From positions 1 to 64,000 of the forward strand of contig NZ_JACHZB010000011.1 of the NCBI RefSeq assembly GCF_014193255.1: 64,000 bases of DNA, in the 5' to 3' direction. Each line of letters starts with the position of its first letter. Position 1 is the stretch's first letter. This document shows, in pieces, positions 43,057 through 50,626 of the stretch. A model generated the notes under the pieces. That model did not search any database and had not been told where the DNA came from. It was given only the letters and a program-made list of their open reading frames with translations. The translations under genes and the position numbers were made by a program. The stretch is from Rhizobium sp. BK196 (GTDB lineage Bacteria > Pseudomonadota > Alphaproteobacteria > Rhizobiales > Rhizobiaceae).

Positions 43057-43095
43057 CTCGAATACTCCTGATTGACTAGTGCCAATGTGGGGAAA

Positions 43096-43935
43096 CTATT
43101 CGGCAGCAACAAGGCGCGCCGAACGCGTTCCTGTGGAAAGACCCCGAACCAGCGTCGCAACGGCTTGAACCGTATCCGCTGTCGCCTTCCCCTCTGCCGT
43201 CAGGCTGTTGGCCACCTGATTGACGATTGCGGTGCCAACGACGACGCCGTCGGCCGAAGCACCAATGATCTTTGCGTGTTCAGCCGTTTTGACGCCGAAA
43301 CCGACGCAAACGGGCAGATCGGTATGGTCCTTGATGCGCTTGACTGCGCCCGATATCAGCGACGGATCCGGCAAGGCCGAACCGGTGATGCCGTTCATCG
43401 AGACATAATAGACGAAGCCCGACGTATTCCTCAAAACGGTCGGCAGGCGCTTTTCATCTGTCGTCGGTGTGGCCAAACGGATGAAATTGATACCCTTCTT
43501 CAGAGCCGGGATGCAGAGCTCGTCATCCATTTCCGGCGGCAGGTCGACAATGATGAGGCCATCGATTCCGGATGCCAGCGCATCATCGAGAAACTTTTCG
43601 ACGCCGTAAATATAGATCGGGTTGTAGTAGCCCATCATGACGATCGGCGTCGTATCATTGGTCTTGCGGAAGTCGGCAGCGAGCTGCAGCGTCTTCTTCA
43701 GCGTCTGGCCGCCCTTGAGGGCACGCTGGCCGGCGAGCTGGATCGCGGGACCATCGGCCATCGGATCGGAAAAGGGCATGCCGAGCTCAATAACGTCCGA
43801 ACCTGCTTCCGGCAGCGCCTTCATGATGCCGAGCGAGGTCTCGTAATCAGGGTCGCCTCCCATGAAATAGGTTACGAGCGCCGGGCGGCCTTCCGCCTTC
43901 AGATCGGCGAAGCGTTTGTCCATACGTGCGGTCAT
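43096..43935 (-). CDS. trpA: Tryptophan synthase alpha subunit
   Basis: A 279-residue barrel enzyme cleaving indole-3-glycerol phosphate to indole. Catalytic Glu is in VIELGMPFSDPMADGPAIQ (about residue 50) and Asp in GLIIVDLPPE. The phosphate loop is CVGFGVKTAEHA. It lies 6 bases after trpB. Confidence 0.97.
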   Translation of the reverse strand: MTARMDKRFADLKAEGRPALVTYFMGGDPDYETSLGIMKALPEAGSDVIELGMPFSDPMADGPAIQLAGQRALKGGQTLKKTLQLAADFRKTNDTTPIVMMGYYNPIYIYGVEKFLDDALASGIDGLIIVDLPPEMDDELCIPALKKGINFIRLATPTTDEKRLPTVLRNTSGFVYYVSMNGITGSALPDPSLISGAVKRIKDHTDLPVCVGFGVKTAEHAKIIGASADGVVVGTAIVNQVANSLTAEGKATADTVQAVATLVRGLSTGTRSARLVAAE

Positions 43936-43941
43936 ATTTCT

Positions 43942-45162
43942 TTACTCACCCATTCCCAGGATCTTGCCGACGGTGAAGATATCCTTGTCGCCGCGGCCGG
44001 AGAGGTTCATGAGGATGATCTCGTCCTTGCCCATCTTGGGCGCGCGCTTGATGACTTCGGCAAGCGCGTGCGAAGGCTCGAGCGCCGGAATGATGCCCTC
44101 AAGGCGCGTCAGCGTCTGAAAGGCTTCAAGCGCCTCATGGTCCATGATCGGCACATATTCGGCACGGCCGATATCATTCAGCCATGAATGTTCCGGGCCA
44201 ATGCCGGGGTAGTCGAGGCCAGCCGAGATCGAATGACCTTCCTTGATCTGCCCGTCATTGTCCTGCAGCAGATAGGTACGGTTGCCGTGCAGTACGCCCG
44301 GCGAGCCGGCTGTGATCGAAGCGCAGTGCTCATCGCCCTGCAGGCCCTTGCCGCCAGCTTCAACGCCGACGATCTTGACTTCCTTGTCGTCGAGAAAGGG
44401 ATGGAAGATGCCGATCGCATTCGAACCGCCGCCAACGGCAGCGATGACGAGATCCGGCAGACGGCCTTCCGCTTCCAGGATCTGCTGCTTGGCTTCCGTG
44501 CCGATAACGGCCTGGAAATCGCGCACCATTTCCGGATAGGGGTGCGGACCGGCAGCCGTGCCGATCAGGTAATAGGTGCTGTCGACATTGGTGACCCAGT
44601 CACGCAGCGCTTCGTTCATAGCGTCCTTCAGCGTGCCGCTGCCGGCCGTGACAGGCTTTACCTCGGCACCCAGCAGCTTCATGCGGAAGACGTTCGGCGC
44701 CTGACGCTCGACGTCGGTGGCGCCCATGTAGACGACGCAGGGCAATCCGAAACGGGCGGCGACGGTGGCAGAAGCCACACCGTGCTGGCCTGCACCGGTT
44801 TCGGCGATGATGCGGGTCTTGCCCATGCGCTTGGCCAACAGGATCTGGCCGATGCAGTTGTTGATCTTGTGCGAGCCGGTATGATTGAGCTCTTCGCGCT
44901 TGAAATAGATCTTGGCGCCGCCGAGATGCTCCGTCAGGCGCTCGGCGTAATAGAGCGGGCTCGGGCGGCCGATATAATGGGTGCCGAGCTGCTTCAATTC
45001 CGCCTGGAATTCCGGATCGTCCTTTGCCTTGTTCCACTCTTCCTGCAGATCGAGGATCAGAGGCATCAGGGTTTCGGCCACGAAACGGCCCCCATAAATG
45101 CCGAAGCGGCCGTCTTCGTCCGGACCGGCGCGGAAGGAATTCGGTTTAGGCGTCTCGTTCAA
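43942..45162 (-). CDS. trpB: Tryptophan synthase beta subunit
   Basis: A 406-residue PLP enzyme joining indole and serine. The PLP lysine is in LNHTGSHKINNCIGQ (about residue 90), the phosphate-binding glycines in AVGGGSNAIG, and catalytic Glu in IAETGAGQHGVA. Its start overlaps the trpF stop by 4 bases. Confidence 0.98.
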   Translation of the reverse strand: MNETPKPNSFRAGPDEDGRFGIYGGRFVAETLMPLILDLQEEWNKAKDDPEFQAELKQLGTHYIGRPSPLYYAERLTEHLGGAKIYFKREELNHTGSHKINNCIGQILLAKRMGKTRIIAETGAGQHGVASATVAARFGLPCVVYMGATDVERQAPNVFRMKLLGAEVKPVTAGSGTLKDAMNEALRDWVTNVDSTYYLIGTAAGPHPYPEMVRDFQAVIGTEAKQQILEAEGRLPDLVIAAVGGGSNAIGIFHPFLDDKEVKIVGVEAGGKGLQGDEHCASITAGSPGVLHGNRTYLLQDNDGQIKEGHSISAGLDYPGIGPEHSWLNDIGRAEYVPIMDHEALEAFQTLTRLEGIIPALEPSHALAEVIKRAPKMGKDEIILMNLSGRGDKDIFTVGKILGMGE

Positions 45163-45833
45163 TTTACACTCCCTGTGGTCGTTTCAGGCATACATGCCTG
45201 TTCAACCGCATCGAAAAACTCATCGATCATGTCCAGGCTCTTCACGCCCGGTGCACTCTCGACACCGGAGGCGGTATCGACACCCGGCGCCTTCGTCATT
45301 TCAAGAGCCTGGCCGACATTGGCCTTATTAAGTCCGCCTGACAGCATGTAGTCGACATTGCCGTCAAGCCAGGTGAGCAGGCCCCAATCAAAGGAAACGC
45401 CATTGCCGCCTGGCAGTTCGGACCCTTTTGGCGGCTTGGCATCAAAGAGAAAACGGTCAGCGATGCCGATATAGGCTTCGACCCTCTTCAGGTCGTCGGC
45501 GGTGCGGACCGACAATGCCTTGATGACGGGGATGCCGTACATCGCCTTGATGGTCAGCACGCGCTCGGGGCTCTCGCTGCCGTGGAGCTGCAACATGTCC
45601 GGTCGCAAAACTGCAACGATTTCATCGAGATCGTCATTGCTCGGATCGACCACGACGGCGACGATCTTCGCCTTGCCGCGAGCCGGTTCCGCGAGCTTGC
45701 CGGCAATATCCGGCTCGACATAACGCGGGCTTTTCTGGAAAAAATTGAAGCCGATATGCGTCGCTCCGCGCTTCAATGCGCGCTCGACAGCCTCAGGCGT
45801 CTTCAAACCGCAGATCTTGATATCCGGTCTCAT
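45159..45833 (-). CDS. trpF: Phosphoribosylanthranilate isomerase
   Basis: A 224-residue barrel isomerase for the third step of tryptophan synthesis. It begins with DIKICGLKTPEAVERAL containing the catalytic Cys. LQLHGSESPERV and the phosphate loop MLSGGLNKANVGQAL follow. First gene of the trpFBA-accD-folC row. The 73-base gap upstream (45834-45906) separates it from the metallopeptidase gene without a strong hairpin. Confidence 0.96.
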   Translation of the reverse strand: MRPDIKICGLKTPEAVERALKRGATHIGFNFFQKSPRYVEPDIAGKLAEPARGKAKIVAVVVDPSNDDLDEIVAVLRPDMLQLHGSESPERVLTIKAMYGIPVIKALSVRTADDLKRVEAYIGIADRFLFDAKPPKGSELPGGNGVSFDWGLLTWLDGNVDYMLSGGLNKANVGQALEMTKAPGVDTASGVESAPGVKSLDMIDEFFDAVEQACMPETTTGSVN

Positions 45834-45906
45834 GGCAGCGAAGTGACACGAAAAGGGAAAAGAGTCGAGCCAATTTGCAAATGCTCGCCGTATTTAACGC
45901 TGACGC

Positions 45907-46665
45907 TTAATCGAACTCTATCGCGTGCAATTGGCTGCCGTGGCGTTTCAGCCAGGATTTAGCCTCTTCCATGTGCGGGCACAGCTTCTTGCAGAGCGCC
46001 CAGAAGTGCGGACCGTGGTTCATTTCCTTCAGATGCGCGACCTCATGGGCGGCAAGATAATCGATAACCGAAGGCGGCGCCATGACGATGCGCCAGGAGA
46101 AGCTCAGGTTTCCTTCCGAGGAGCAGGAACCCCAGCGGCTGCGGGTATCTTTCATCGAAATCGAGCGGATCGGCGCCTTGATGGAACCGGCATGCAGCCG
46201 CGACAATCTCTCAAGATCACTGCGCGCCTCTTTCTTGAGGAAGGTCGCGATGCGCCGGCCAATATGTTCCGGCATGCCGCTGACGCGGAGTACCGGTTTG
46301 CCGCCCGTCACGACGGCCTCAGTCAGCCCACGCAGGCTGCCTGTGTGCTCGATACGATGTCTGACACCGCGAAAGAGAATTTCACCACCGTCGCGCAGGC
46401 CGGTATCTGTCGAGAATTTCGCAAGCTTGGTCAGCAGCCAGCCCTGATGCCGATCAAGGAAGGCGTTGACTTCGCGGGCGGCAAGTCCCTTCGGCACCGT
46501 CATCTTAAGAGCTCTGCCGCCCGGCTCGATACGGAGCGTGATCCGGGTGGCGCGATCATGCTGCTTGATCGTCAGGGGCATCAGACGGCCGGCGACATCG
46601 AGCGTCCGCGTTTCGGGCGGCACCGGTTTTCTCGTCGGGCGGCGAATCTTCGGGAGCGGAAACAT
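45907..46665 (-). CDS. YgjP/SprT-like zinc metallopeptidase
   Basis: A 252-residue protein of the M48-like DUF45 family. Zinc motif HEVAH in YLAAHEVAHLKEMNHGPHFW (about residue 212) is followed by a third His in the GPHFW segment. DTRSRWGSCSSEGNLSFSW is the family hallmark. The N-terminal half is basic and of unknown role. No signal peptide, so cytosolic. Substrate unknown. Confidence 0.88.
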   Translation of the reverse strand: MFPLPKIRRPTRKPVPPETRTLDVAGRLMPLTIKQHDRATRITLRIEPGGRALKMTVPKGLAAREVNAFLDRHQGWLLTKLAKFSTDTGLRDGGEILFRGVRHRIEHTGSLRGLTEAVVTGGKPVLRVSGMPEHIGRRIATFLKKEARSDLERLSRLHAGSIKAPIRSISMKDTRSRWGSCSSEGNLSFSWRIVMAPPSVIDYLAAHEVAHLKEMNHGPHFWALCKKLCPHMEEAKSWLKRHGSQLHAIEFD

Positions 46666-46702
46666 AGGGATTTTCTATATGATTCGGCGGAAATCCGAGC
46701 AA

Positions 46703-46731
46703 AGAAAAACCGGCATCGGAAGCGATGCCGG
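46703..46731 (-). terminator. Rho-independent terminator after the DUF2852 gene
   Basis: CCGGCATCG, loop GAAG, CGATGCCGG is a perfect 9-bp stem. On the minus strand it is followed by a T-rich run (complement of GCAAAGAAAAA), fitting the DUF2852 gene reading leftward. Confidence 0.88.
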
Positions 46732-46755
46732 CCGTAGATTTTCTGTGATCACACT

Positions 46756-47190
46756 TTACGGCGTCTGGTATTCGGCGACCGGACCATTGTCGTCGCGTCT
46801 GCCGTTCTTGCGCTCGCGCATGAAGCGATCGAATTCTTCCTGATCCTTGGCGCGACGGAGCTCGCGCAGGTAGGAATCGAACTCCTCACGCATTTCATCG
46901 AGCTTGCGGCGCTCCTCCTCGATACGATCGAGCTCGGCCTTGCGCCAATCGTCGAAGGCGACATTACCCGTCGAGAAATGCGGGCGGTGACGGCCGTGCG
47001 AACGGCGGCAGCCTGCAAAGAAGCCATCCGTTGCCTGGTTAACGTCACGCTTGAAGCCACGCAGCCGCTCGCCGAAGATGATGTAGGCAAGCATGGCCAG
47101 CCCCAGAGGCCAGAAGACCATGAAGCCGAGGATCATCAAGGCAACGGTAGCCGGAGTCCAATCCGGGCGAAGCAATGCTGACTGGTTCAT
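46756..47190 (-). CDS. DUF2852 membrane protein
   Basis: A 144-residue protein of unknown function in the DUF2852 family. One or two close membrane segments (TVALMILGFMVFWPLGLAML, about residues 15-34) are followed by a basic patch. A long charged helix (WRKAELDRIEEERRKLDEMR onward, about 82-130) then looks like a coiled coil. That layout suggests an inner-membrane protein with a cytoplasmic coiled-coil tail. Single gene; gap 47191-47334 to phaZ holds nothing recognisable. Confidence 0.8.
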   Translation of the reverse strand: MNQSALLRPDWTPATVALMILGFMVFWPLGLAMLAYIIFGERLRGFKRDVNQATDGFFAGCRRSHGRHRPHFSTGNVAFDDWRKAELDRIEEERRKLDEMREEFDSYLRELRRAKDQEEFDRFMRERKNGRRDDNGPVAEYQTP

Positions 47191-47334
47191 CGTGCGGTAT
47201 CCTCGCGTTCAGCACCCGACAGGATGCCGAGTGCTGAAAAAACAGATGGTTACCGCTGAACCGGCCTTCAAGACGATTTCAGGTTAAATCGAATAAGACC
47301 TTGAATCGATGGCATTAAATCAGCGTTTTCTAAC

Positions 47335-48609
47335 TCACGCGGATTTGCCACCTTTTATGACGCGCTGAACCGCCGGTTTCTTCGCTCGCGAATGCTGGCG
47401 CGTGAAGGAGACGATACGAGGTGCGATCTCTCGGCGGAAGCGAGAACCGTTGAAGACGCCATAGTGGCCGACATCCGGCTGCAAGTAGTGCATGCGCATA
47501 TGTTCAGGGATGTTTACGCAGATGGACTGCGCGGCCTGAGTCTGGCCGACGCCGGAGATATCGTCGTTCTCGCCTTCGACCGTCAGCAAAGCCACATTAC
47601 GGATCACAGCGGGGTCAACGCGCTTGCCGCGATGCATCAATTCGCCCTTCGGCAGCGCGTGTTTCATGAAGACCTGCTCGACCGTCTGCAGATAGAATTC
47701 CGCGGTGAGGTCCATGACGGCGAGATATTCATCATAGAAATCGCGGTGCTTTTCCGGTTCGCCGTCGTTCTTCACGAGATGCATGAAGAACTCCTTGTGG
47801 GCGATCAGGTGACGGTCGAGGTTCATCGACATGAAGCCGGAAAGCTGCAGGAAACCCGGATAGACGGGGCGCATGAAGCCCGGCTGCGGCCAGGGCACGT
47901 TCATGACGACATTGTCGGCAAACCATTCGAGCGGGCGCTCCTTGGCAAGCTTGTTGACGGCCGTCGGATTGATACGGGTATCGATCGGGCCGCCCATCAG
48001 CGTCATCGACGACGGAGCGAGCGGATCCTTGGCCTCTTCCATGATCGCAGCAGCTGCCAGCACCGGCACCGAGGGCTGACAGACCGCGATGACATGCGTG
48101 TCATGGCCAAGGAAATGCAGCATCTCGATGACGTAGTCGATGTAATCGGAAAGGTCGAAGGTACCCTCCGTCATCGGCACCATGCGCGCATCGACCCAGT
48201 CGGTGATATAGATGTCGGCGTTCGGCAAAAGTGCTTCGACAGTGCCGCGCAGCAGCGTCGCATAGTGGCCGGACATGGGTGCGACGATGAGGATGCGCGG
48301 ATCGCCATTATGGCCAGCCGGCACATCGCGGGAGAAATGCAGGAGACTGCAGAAGGAGCGCGTCCAGACCACTTCCTCGCGAACCGTAACCTTCTTCCCG
48401 TCGATGACGGTCTCATTGAGCCCGAATTCCGGCTTGCCATAACGGCGCGTCGTGCGCTCGAACATTTCGAGGCTGGCCGAAATGGTGCGACCGATCGGAG
48501 TCTGCGAGAAGGGGTTCAGCGGATTGGCATAGGCAAAACGCATCATATCGGCTGCAGCGCGGAAGGGAGCCAACGCTGCATGGTTCAATTCGTAAAGCTG
48601 GTAGAACAT
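47335..48609 (-). CDS. phaZ: Intracellular polyhydroxybutyrate depolymerase
   Basis: A 424-residue enzyme mobilising PHB storage granules. It begins MFYQLYELNHAALAPFR, the classical PhaZ start. The nucleophile elbow is VIAVCQPSVPVLAAAA with Cys177, a lipase box in which cysteine replaces serine, as in the Ralstonia PhaZa1 type. ENDDISGVGQTQAA and the His in QPDVGHYGVFNGSRF complete the triad region. No signal peptide. A GTG 12 bases upstream is in frame, but the ATG is the family start. A likely PhaR-type palindrome lies upstream (48711-48725). Confidence 0.94.
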   Translation of the reverse strand: MFYQLYELNHAALAPFRAAADMMRFAYANPLNPFSQTPIGRTISASLEMFERTTRRYGKPEFGLNETVIDGKKVTVREEVVWTRSFCSLLHFSRDVPAGHNGDPRILIVAPMSGHYATLLRGTVEALLPNADIYITDWVDARMVPMTEGTFDLSDYIDYVIEMLHFLGHDTHVIAVCQPSVPVLAAAAIMEEAKDPLAPSSMTLMGGPIDTRINPTAVNKLAKERPLEWFADNVVMNVPWPQPGFMRPVYPGFLQLSGFMSMNLDRHLIAHKEFFMHLVKNDGEPEKHRDFYDEYLAVMDLTAEFYLQTVEQVFMKHALPKGELMHRGKRVDPAVIRNVALLTVEGENDDISGVGQTQAAQSICVNIPEHMRMHYLQPDVGHYGVFNGSRFRREIAPRIVSFTRQHSRAKKPAVQRVIKGGKSA

Positions 48610-48710
48610 GAAGGGCGCCACCTTTCTCTATCCGGCAAAGACGGCGCCAATTGAAGGGCACCGGACTCTTTCCGTTAACGCTGGCACATCAACGTAGGCT
48701 AACAGGTTTT

Positions 48711-48725
48711 TGTTGCACAGCAACA
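48711..48725. promoter_or_regulatory. TGC-N3-GCA palindrome upstream of phaZ (PhaR-like operator)
   Basis: TGTTGC-ACA-GCAACA is a perfect 6-bp-arm palindrome about 102 bases upstream of the phaZ start. PhaR (AniA), the PHB-sensing repressor of alphaproteobacteria, binds TGC-rich palindromes of this type, so it is the obvious candidate. The regulator gene is not in this window. Confidence 0.5.
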
Positions 48726-48740
48726 TAACATTACAGTCCG

Positions 48741-48774
48741 AAAGAAAAATGCCGGAAAATTGATCCCCGGCATT
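48741..48774 (-). terminator. Terminator after the FAH-family gene
   Basis: AATGCCGG (48748-48755) and CCGGCATT (48767-48774) form a perfect 8-bp stem. On the minus strand it is followed by a T-rich tract (complement of AAAGAAAAA), so it ends the leftward FAH-family transcript before phaZ. Confidence 0.82.
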
Positions 48775-48816
48775 ACCTTGATGCACAAAGTTTAAGCTTT
48801 TCAGCCGGAAAAATAG

Positions 48817-49659
48817 TTAACGATCCGCTACGAAGAGCTGCTTCTGAGTGCCGAGACCTTCGATACCGAGTTCGACGACATCGCCGTCCTTCAGGAAGCG
48901 CGGCGGCTTCATGCCCATGCCAACCCCCGGAGGCGTGCCGGTAGAAATGACGTCACCGGGCTGCAGGGACATGAATTGGCTGAGATAGGACACGACGAAA
49001 GCGACACCATAGACCATGGTCTTGGTGGAGCCGTCCTGCATCATCTGCCCGTTGACCTTGAGCCACATGCCGAGGTTCTGCGGGTTCTCGACCTCATCCT
49101 TGGTGACGAGCCAGGGGCCGATCGGCCCGAAGGTGTCGCAGGACTTGCCCTTGGTCCACTGGCCGGAACGCTCGGTCTGGAAGGCGCGCTCGGAGACGTC
49201 GTTGGAGACGCAGTAGCCGGCGACATAATCCAGGGCCTCGGCTTCGCTCACATATTTCGCGGTTTTGCCGATGACAACACCGAGCTCGACTTCCCAGTCG
49301 GTCTTTTCGGAACCGCGTGGGATCTGGACATTGTCGTTCGGGCCGACGATCGCCGACGTTGCCTTCATGAAGATAACGGGCTCGGGCGGCACGGTCGCGC
49401 CGGTTTCAGCCGCATGGTCGGAGTAATTCAGGCCGATGCAGATGAATTTGCCGGTGCCGGCAACGCAAGCGCCGATACGGCCGGGCGCGAGTTCCGGCAG
49501 GCTCTTCGGATCAAGGGCGGCGATCTTTGCAAGACCTGCCGGCGTGATCGCCTCGCCGCCGATATCGGCGACATGGGCGGAAAGATCGCGGATCTTGCCA
49601 TCGGCATCGAGCAGGGCCGGCTTTTCGCGGCCCGCTTCTCCAACGCGCATCAGCTTCAT
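48817..49659 (-). CDS. Fumarylacetoacetate hydrolase family protein
   Basis: A 280-residue FAH-superfamily enzyme. Metal ligands lie in TDWEVELGVVIGKTAKYV (ExE) with a downstream Asp, and FIGLNYSDHAAETG-like and ISTGTPPGVGMGMKPP segments are typical. Members hydrolyse or decarboxylate 2-oxo acids such as fumarylpyruvate or ureidoglycolate; the substrate here is not determinable. ATG 49659 has GGAGG ahead. It stands alone, ending at the terminator at 48741-48774. Confidence 0.88.
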   Translation of the reverse strand: MKLMRVGEAGREKPALLDADGKIRDLSAHVADIGGEAITPAGLAKIAALDPKSLPELAPGRIGACVAGTGKFICIGLNYSDHAAETGATVPPEPVIFMKATSAIVGPNDNVQIPRGSEKTDWEVELGVVIGKTAKYVSEAEALDYVAGYCVSNDVSERAFQTERSGQWTKGKSCDTFGPIGPWLVTKDEVENPQNLGMWLKVNGQMMQDGSTKTMVYGVAFVVSYLSQFMSLQPGDVISTGTPPGVGMGMKPPRFLKDGDVVELGIEGLGTQKQLFVADR

Positions 49660-49970
49660 GAATATCCTCCTCATGGAAAGCGGGGTGCGCCACCTATGAA
49701 CGAATTATTCATCGGTGTCATTATGCCTTTCTGCACAAGCGGTACGCTCGGCTAGAAAATTTCAGGGCACATTAGAACCACTCCCACCTGTCGGACCTGC
49801 TCGAGTTGACGCCGCCTTAGCGTGAATCTTCGCGAGCGTAAGGCTGATTCTACAACTGATCGTGTGATGGCTGCGACCAAACTGTGCTTGCCAAGCAAGC
49901 GAGGACGGAAATATCACTTAAGTGGTCCCACAATGGAATCCCCGTCCATCGCCAACATCCGGAAGCCAGC
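49660..49970. other. Divergent intergenic region, 311 bp, no gene seen
   Basis: This gap carries the start regions of the FAH-family gene (left) and the nitroreductase (right). I see a short inverted repeat ATGAA-N7-TTCAT (about 49696-49712) and a second with arms GCCTTA (49814) and TAAGGC (49839), but no convincing promoter pair, RNA gene or coding frame. Confidence 0.5.
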
Positions 49971-50567
49971 ATGACGAAAGCCAACAGCCGCGAATCCGAA
50001 TATCCAATCGATCCGATGTTTCTCGACCGTTGGTCACCCCGCGCCTTTACCGGCGAGATCATTGAAGAAGCCCAGATTCTGACGCTGCTCGATGCAGCGC
50101 ACTGGGCGCCATCTTCCGCAAACTTGCAGCCATGGCGCTTCCTCTACGCATTGAAAGGCTCCGAGCACTGGGAAGAATTCGTGAGCCTGCTCGTCGAATC
50201 CAATCAGGAATGGGCGAAGAATGCCTCGGCACTGATCTTTGTGATCTCGCGCAGCTTCAACGGCGCTCGCAGCGAGGGACGGTCAAGCTACACACACTCT
50301 TTCGATGCCGGCACGGCCTGGGGTCACCTTGCCATTCAGGCCCGTATTTCCGACCTCTATGCTCATGGCATGGGCGGCATCAAGCATGATGAGATCAAGG
50401 AAAAGCTTGGGATCCCCGATGGCTATCGCGTCGAAGCCGGCATTGCCGTCGGTCGCATCGCCGACAAGAGCATCCTTTCTGAGCGCAATCGTGACCGCGA
50501 ATTTCCGAGCCAGCGCAAGCCGCTCTCGGAGGTCGTCTTCAACGGCCATTTCGTCGGAAACGATTGA
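49971..50567 (+). CDS. Nitroreductase family protein
   Basis: A 198-residue flavin-fold oxidoreductase. RWSPRAFTGEIIEEAQ and AAHWAPSSANLQPWRF are the FMN-binding signatures, and AGIAVGRI near the C-terminus is typical. Physiological substrate unknown; the family reduces quinones, nitro compounds or other electrophiles with NAD(P)H. The frame is open from 49884, but ATG 49971 with GGAAG ahead gives the family N-terminus. Convergent with gyrB across a shared terminator. Confidence 0.88.
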   Translation: MTKANSRESEYPIDPMFLDRWSPRAFTGEIIEEAQILTLLDAAHWAPSSANLQPWRFLYALKGSEHWEEFVSLLVESNQEWAKNASALIFVISRSFNGARSEGRSSYTHSFDAGTAWGHLAIQARISDLYAHGMGGIKHDEIKEKLGIPDGYRVEAGIAVGRIADKSILSERNRDREFPSQRKPLSEVVFNGHFVGND

Positions 50568-50576
50568 TTGCAAAAT

Positions 50577-50612
50577 AAAAAGCCCCGCGAGCCGATGGCT
50601 GCAGGGCTTTTT
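50577..50612. terminator. Bidirectional terminator between the nitroreductase gene and gyrB
   Basis: AAAAAGCCC and GGGCTTTTT pair, with an inner AGCC-GAT-GGCT hairpin, giving T runs on both strands for the two convergent genes. Confidence 0.85.
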
Positions 50613-50626
50613 GGTGACCGGTTCGG

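Noticed and set aside
42055..43071. Plus-strand 338-codon open frame opposite folC and accD
   Set aside because: Antisense shadow of two well-supported genes with no family motif.
44188..45351. Plus-strand 387-codon open frame opposite trpB and trpF
   Set aside because: Antisense to intact, motif-complete trp genes.
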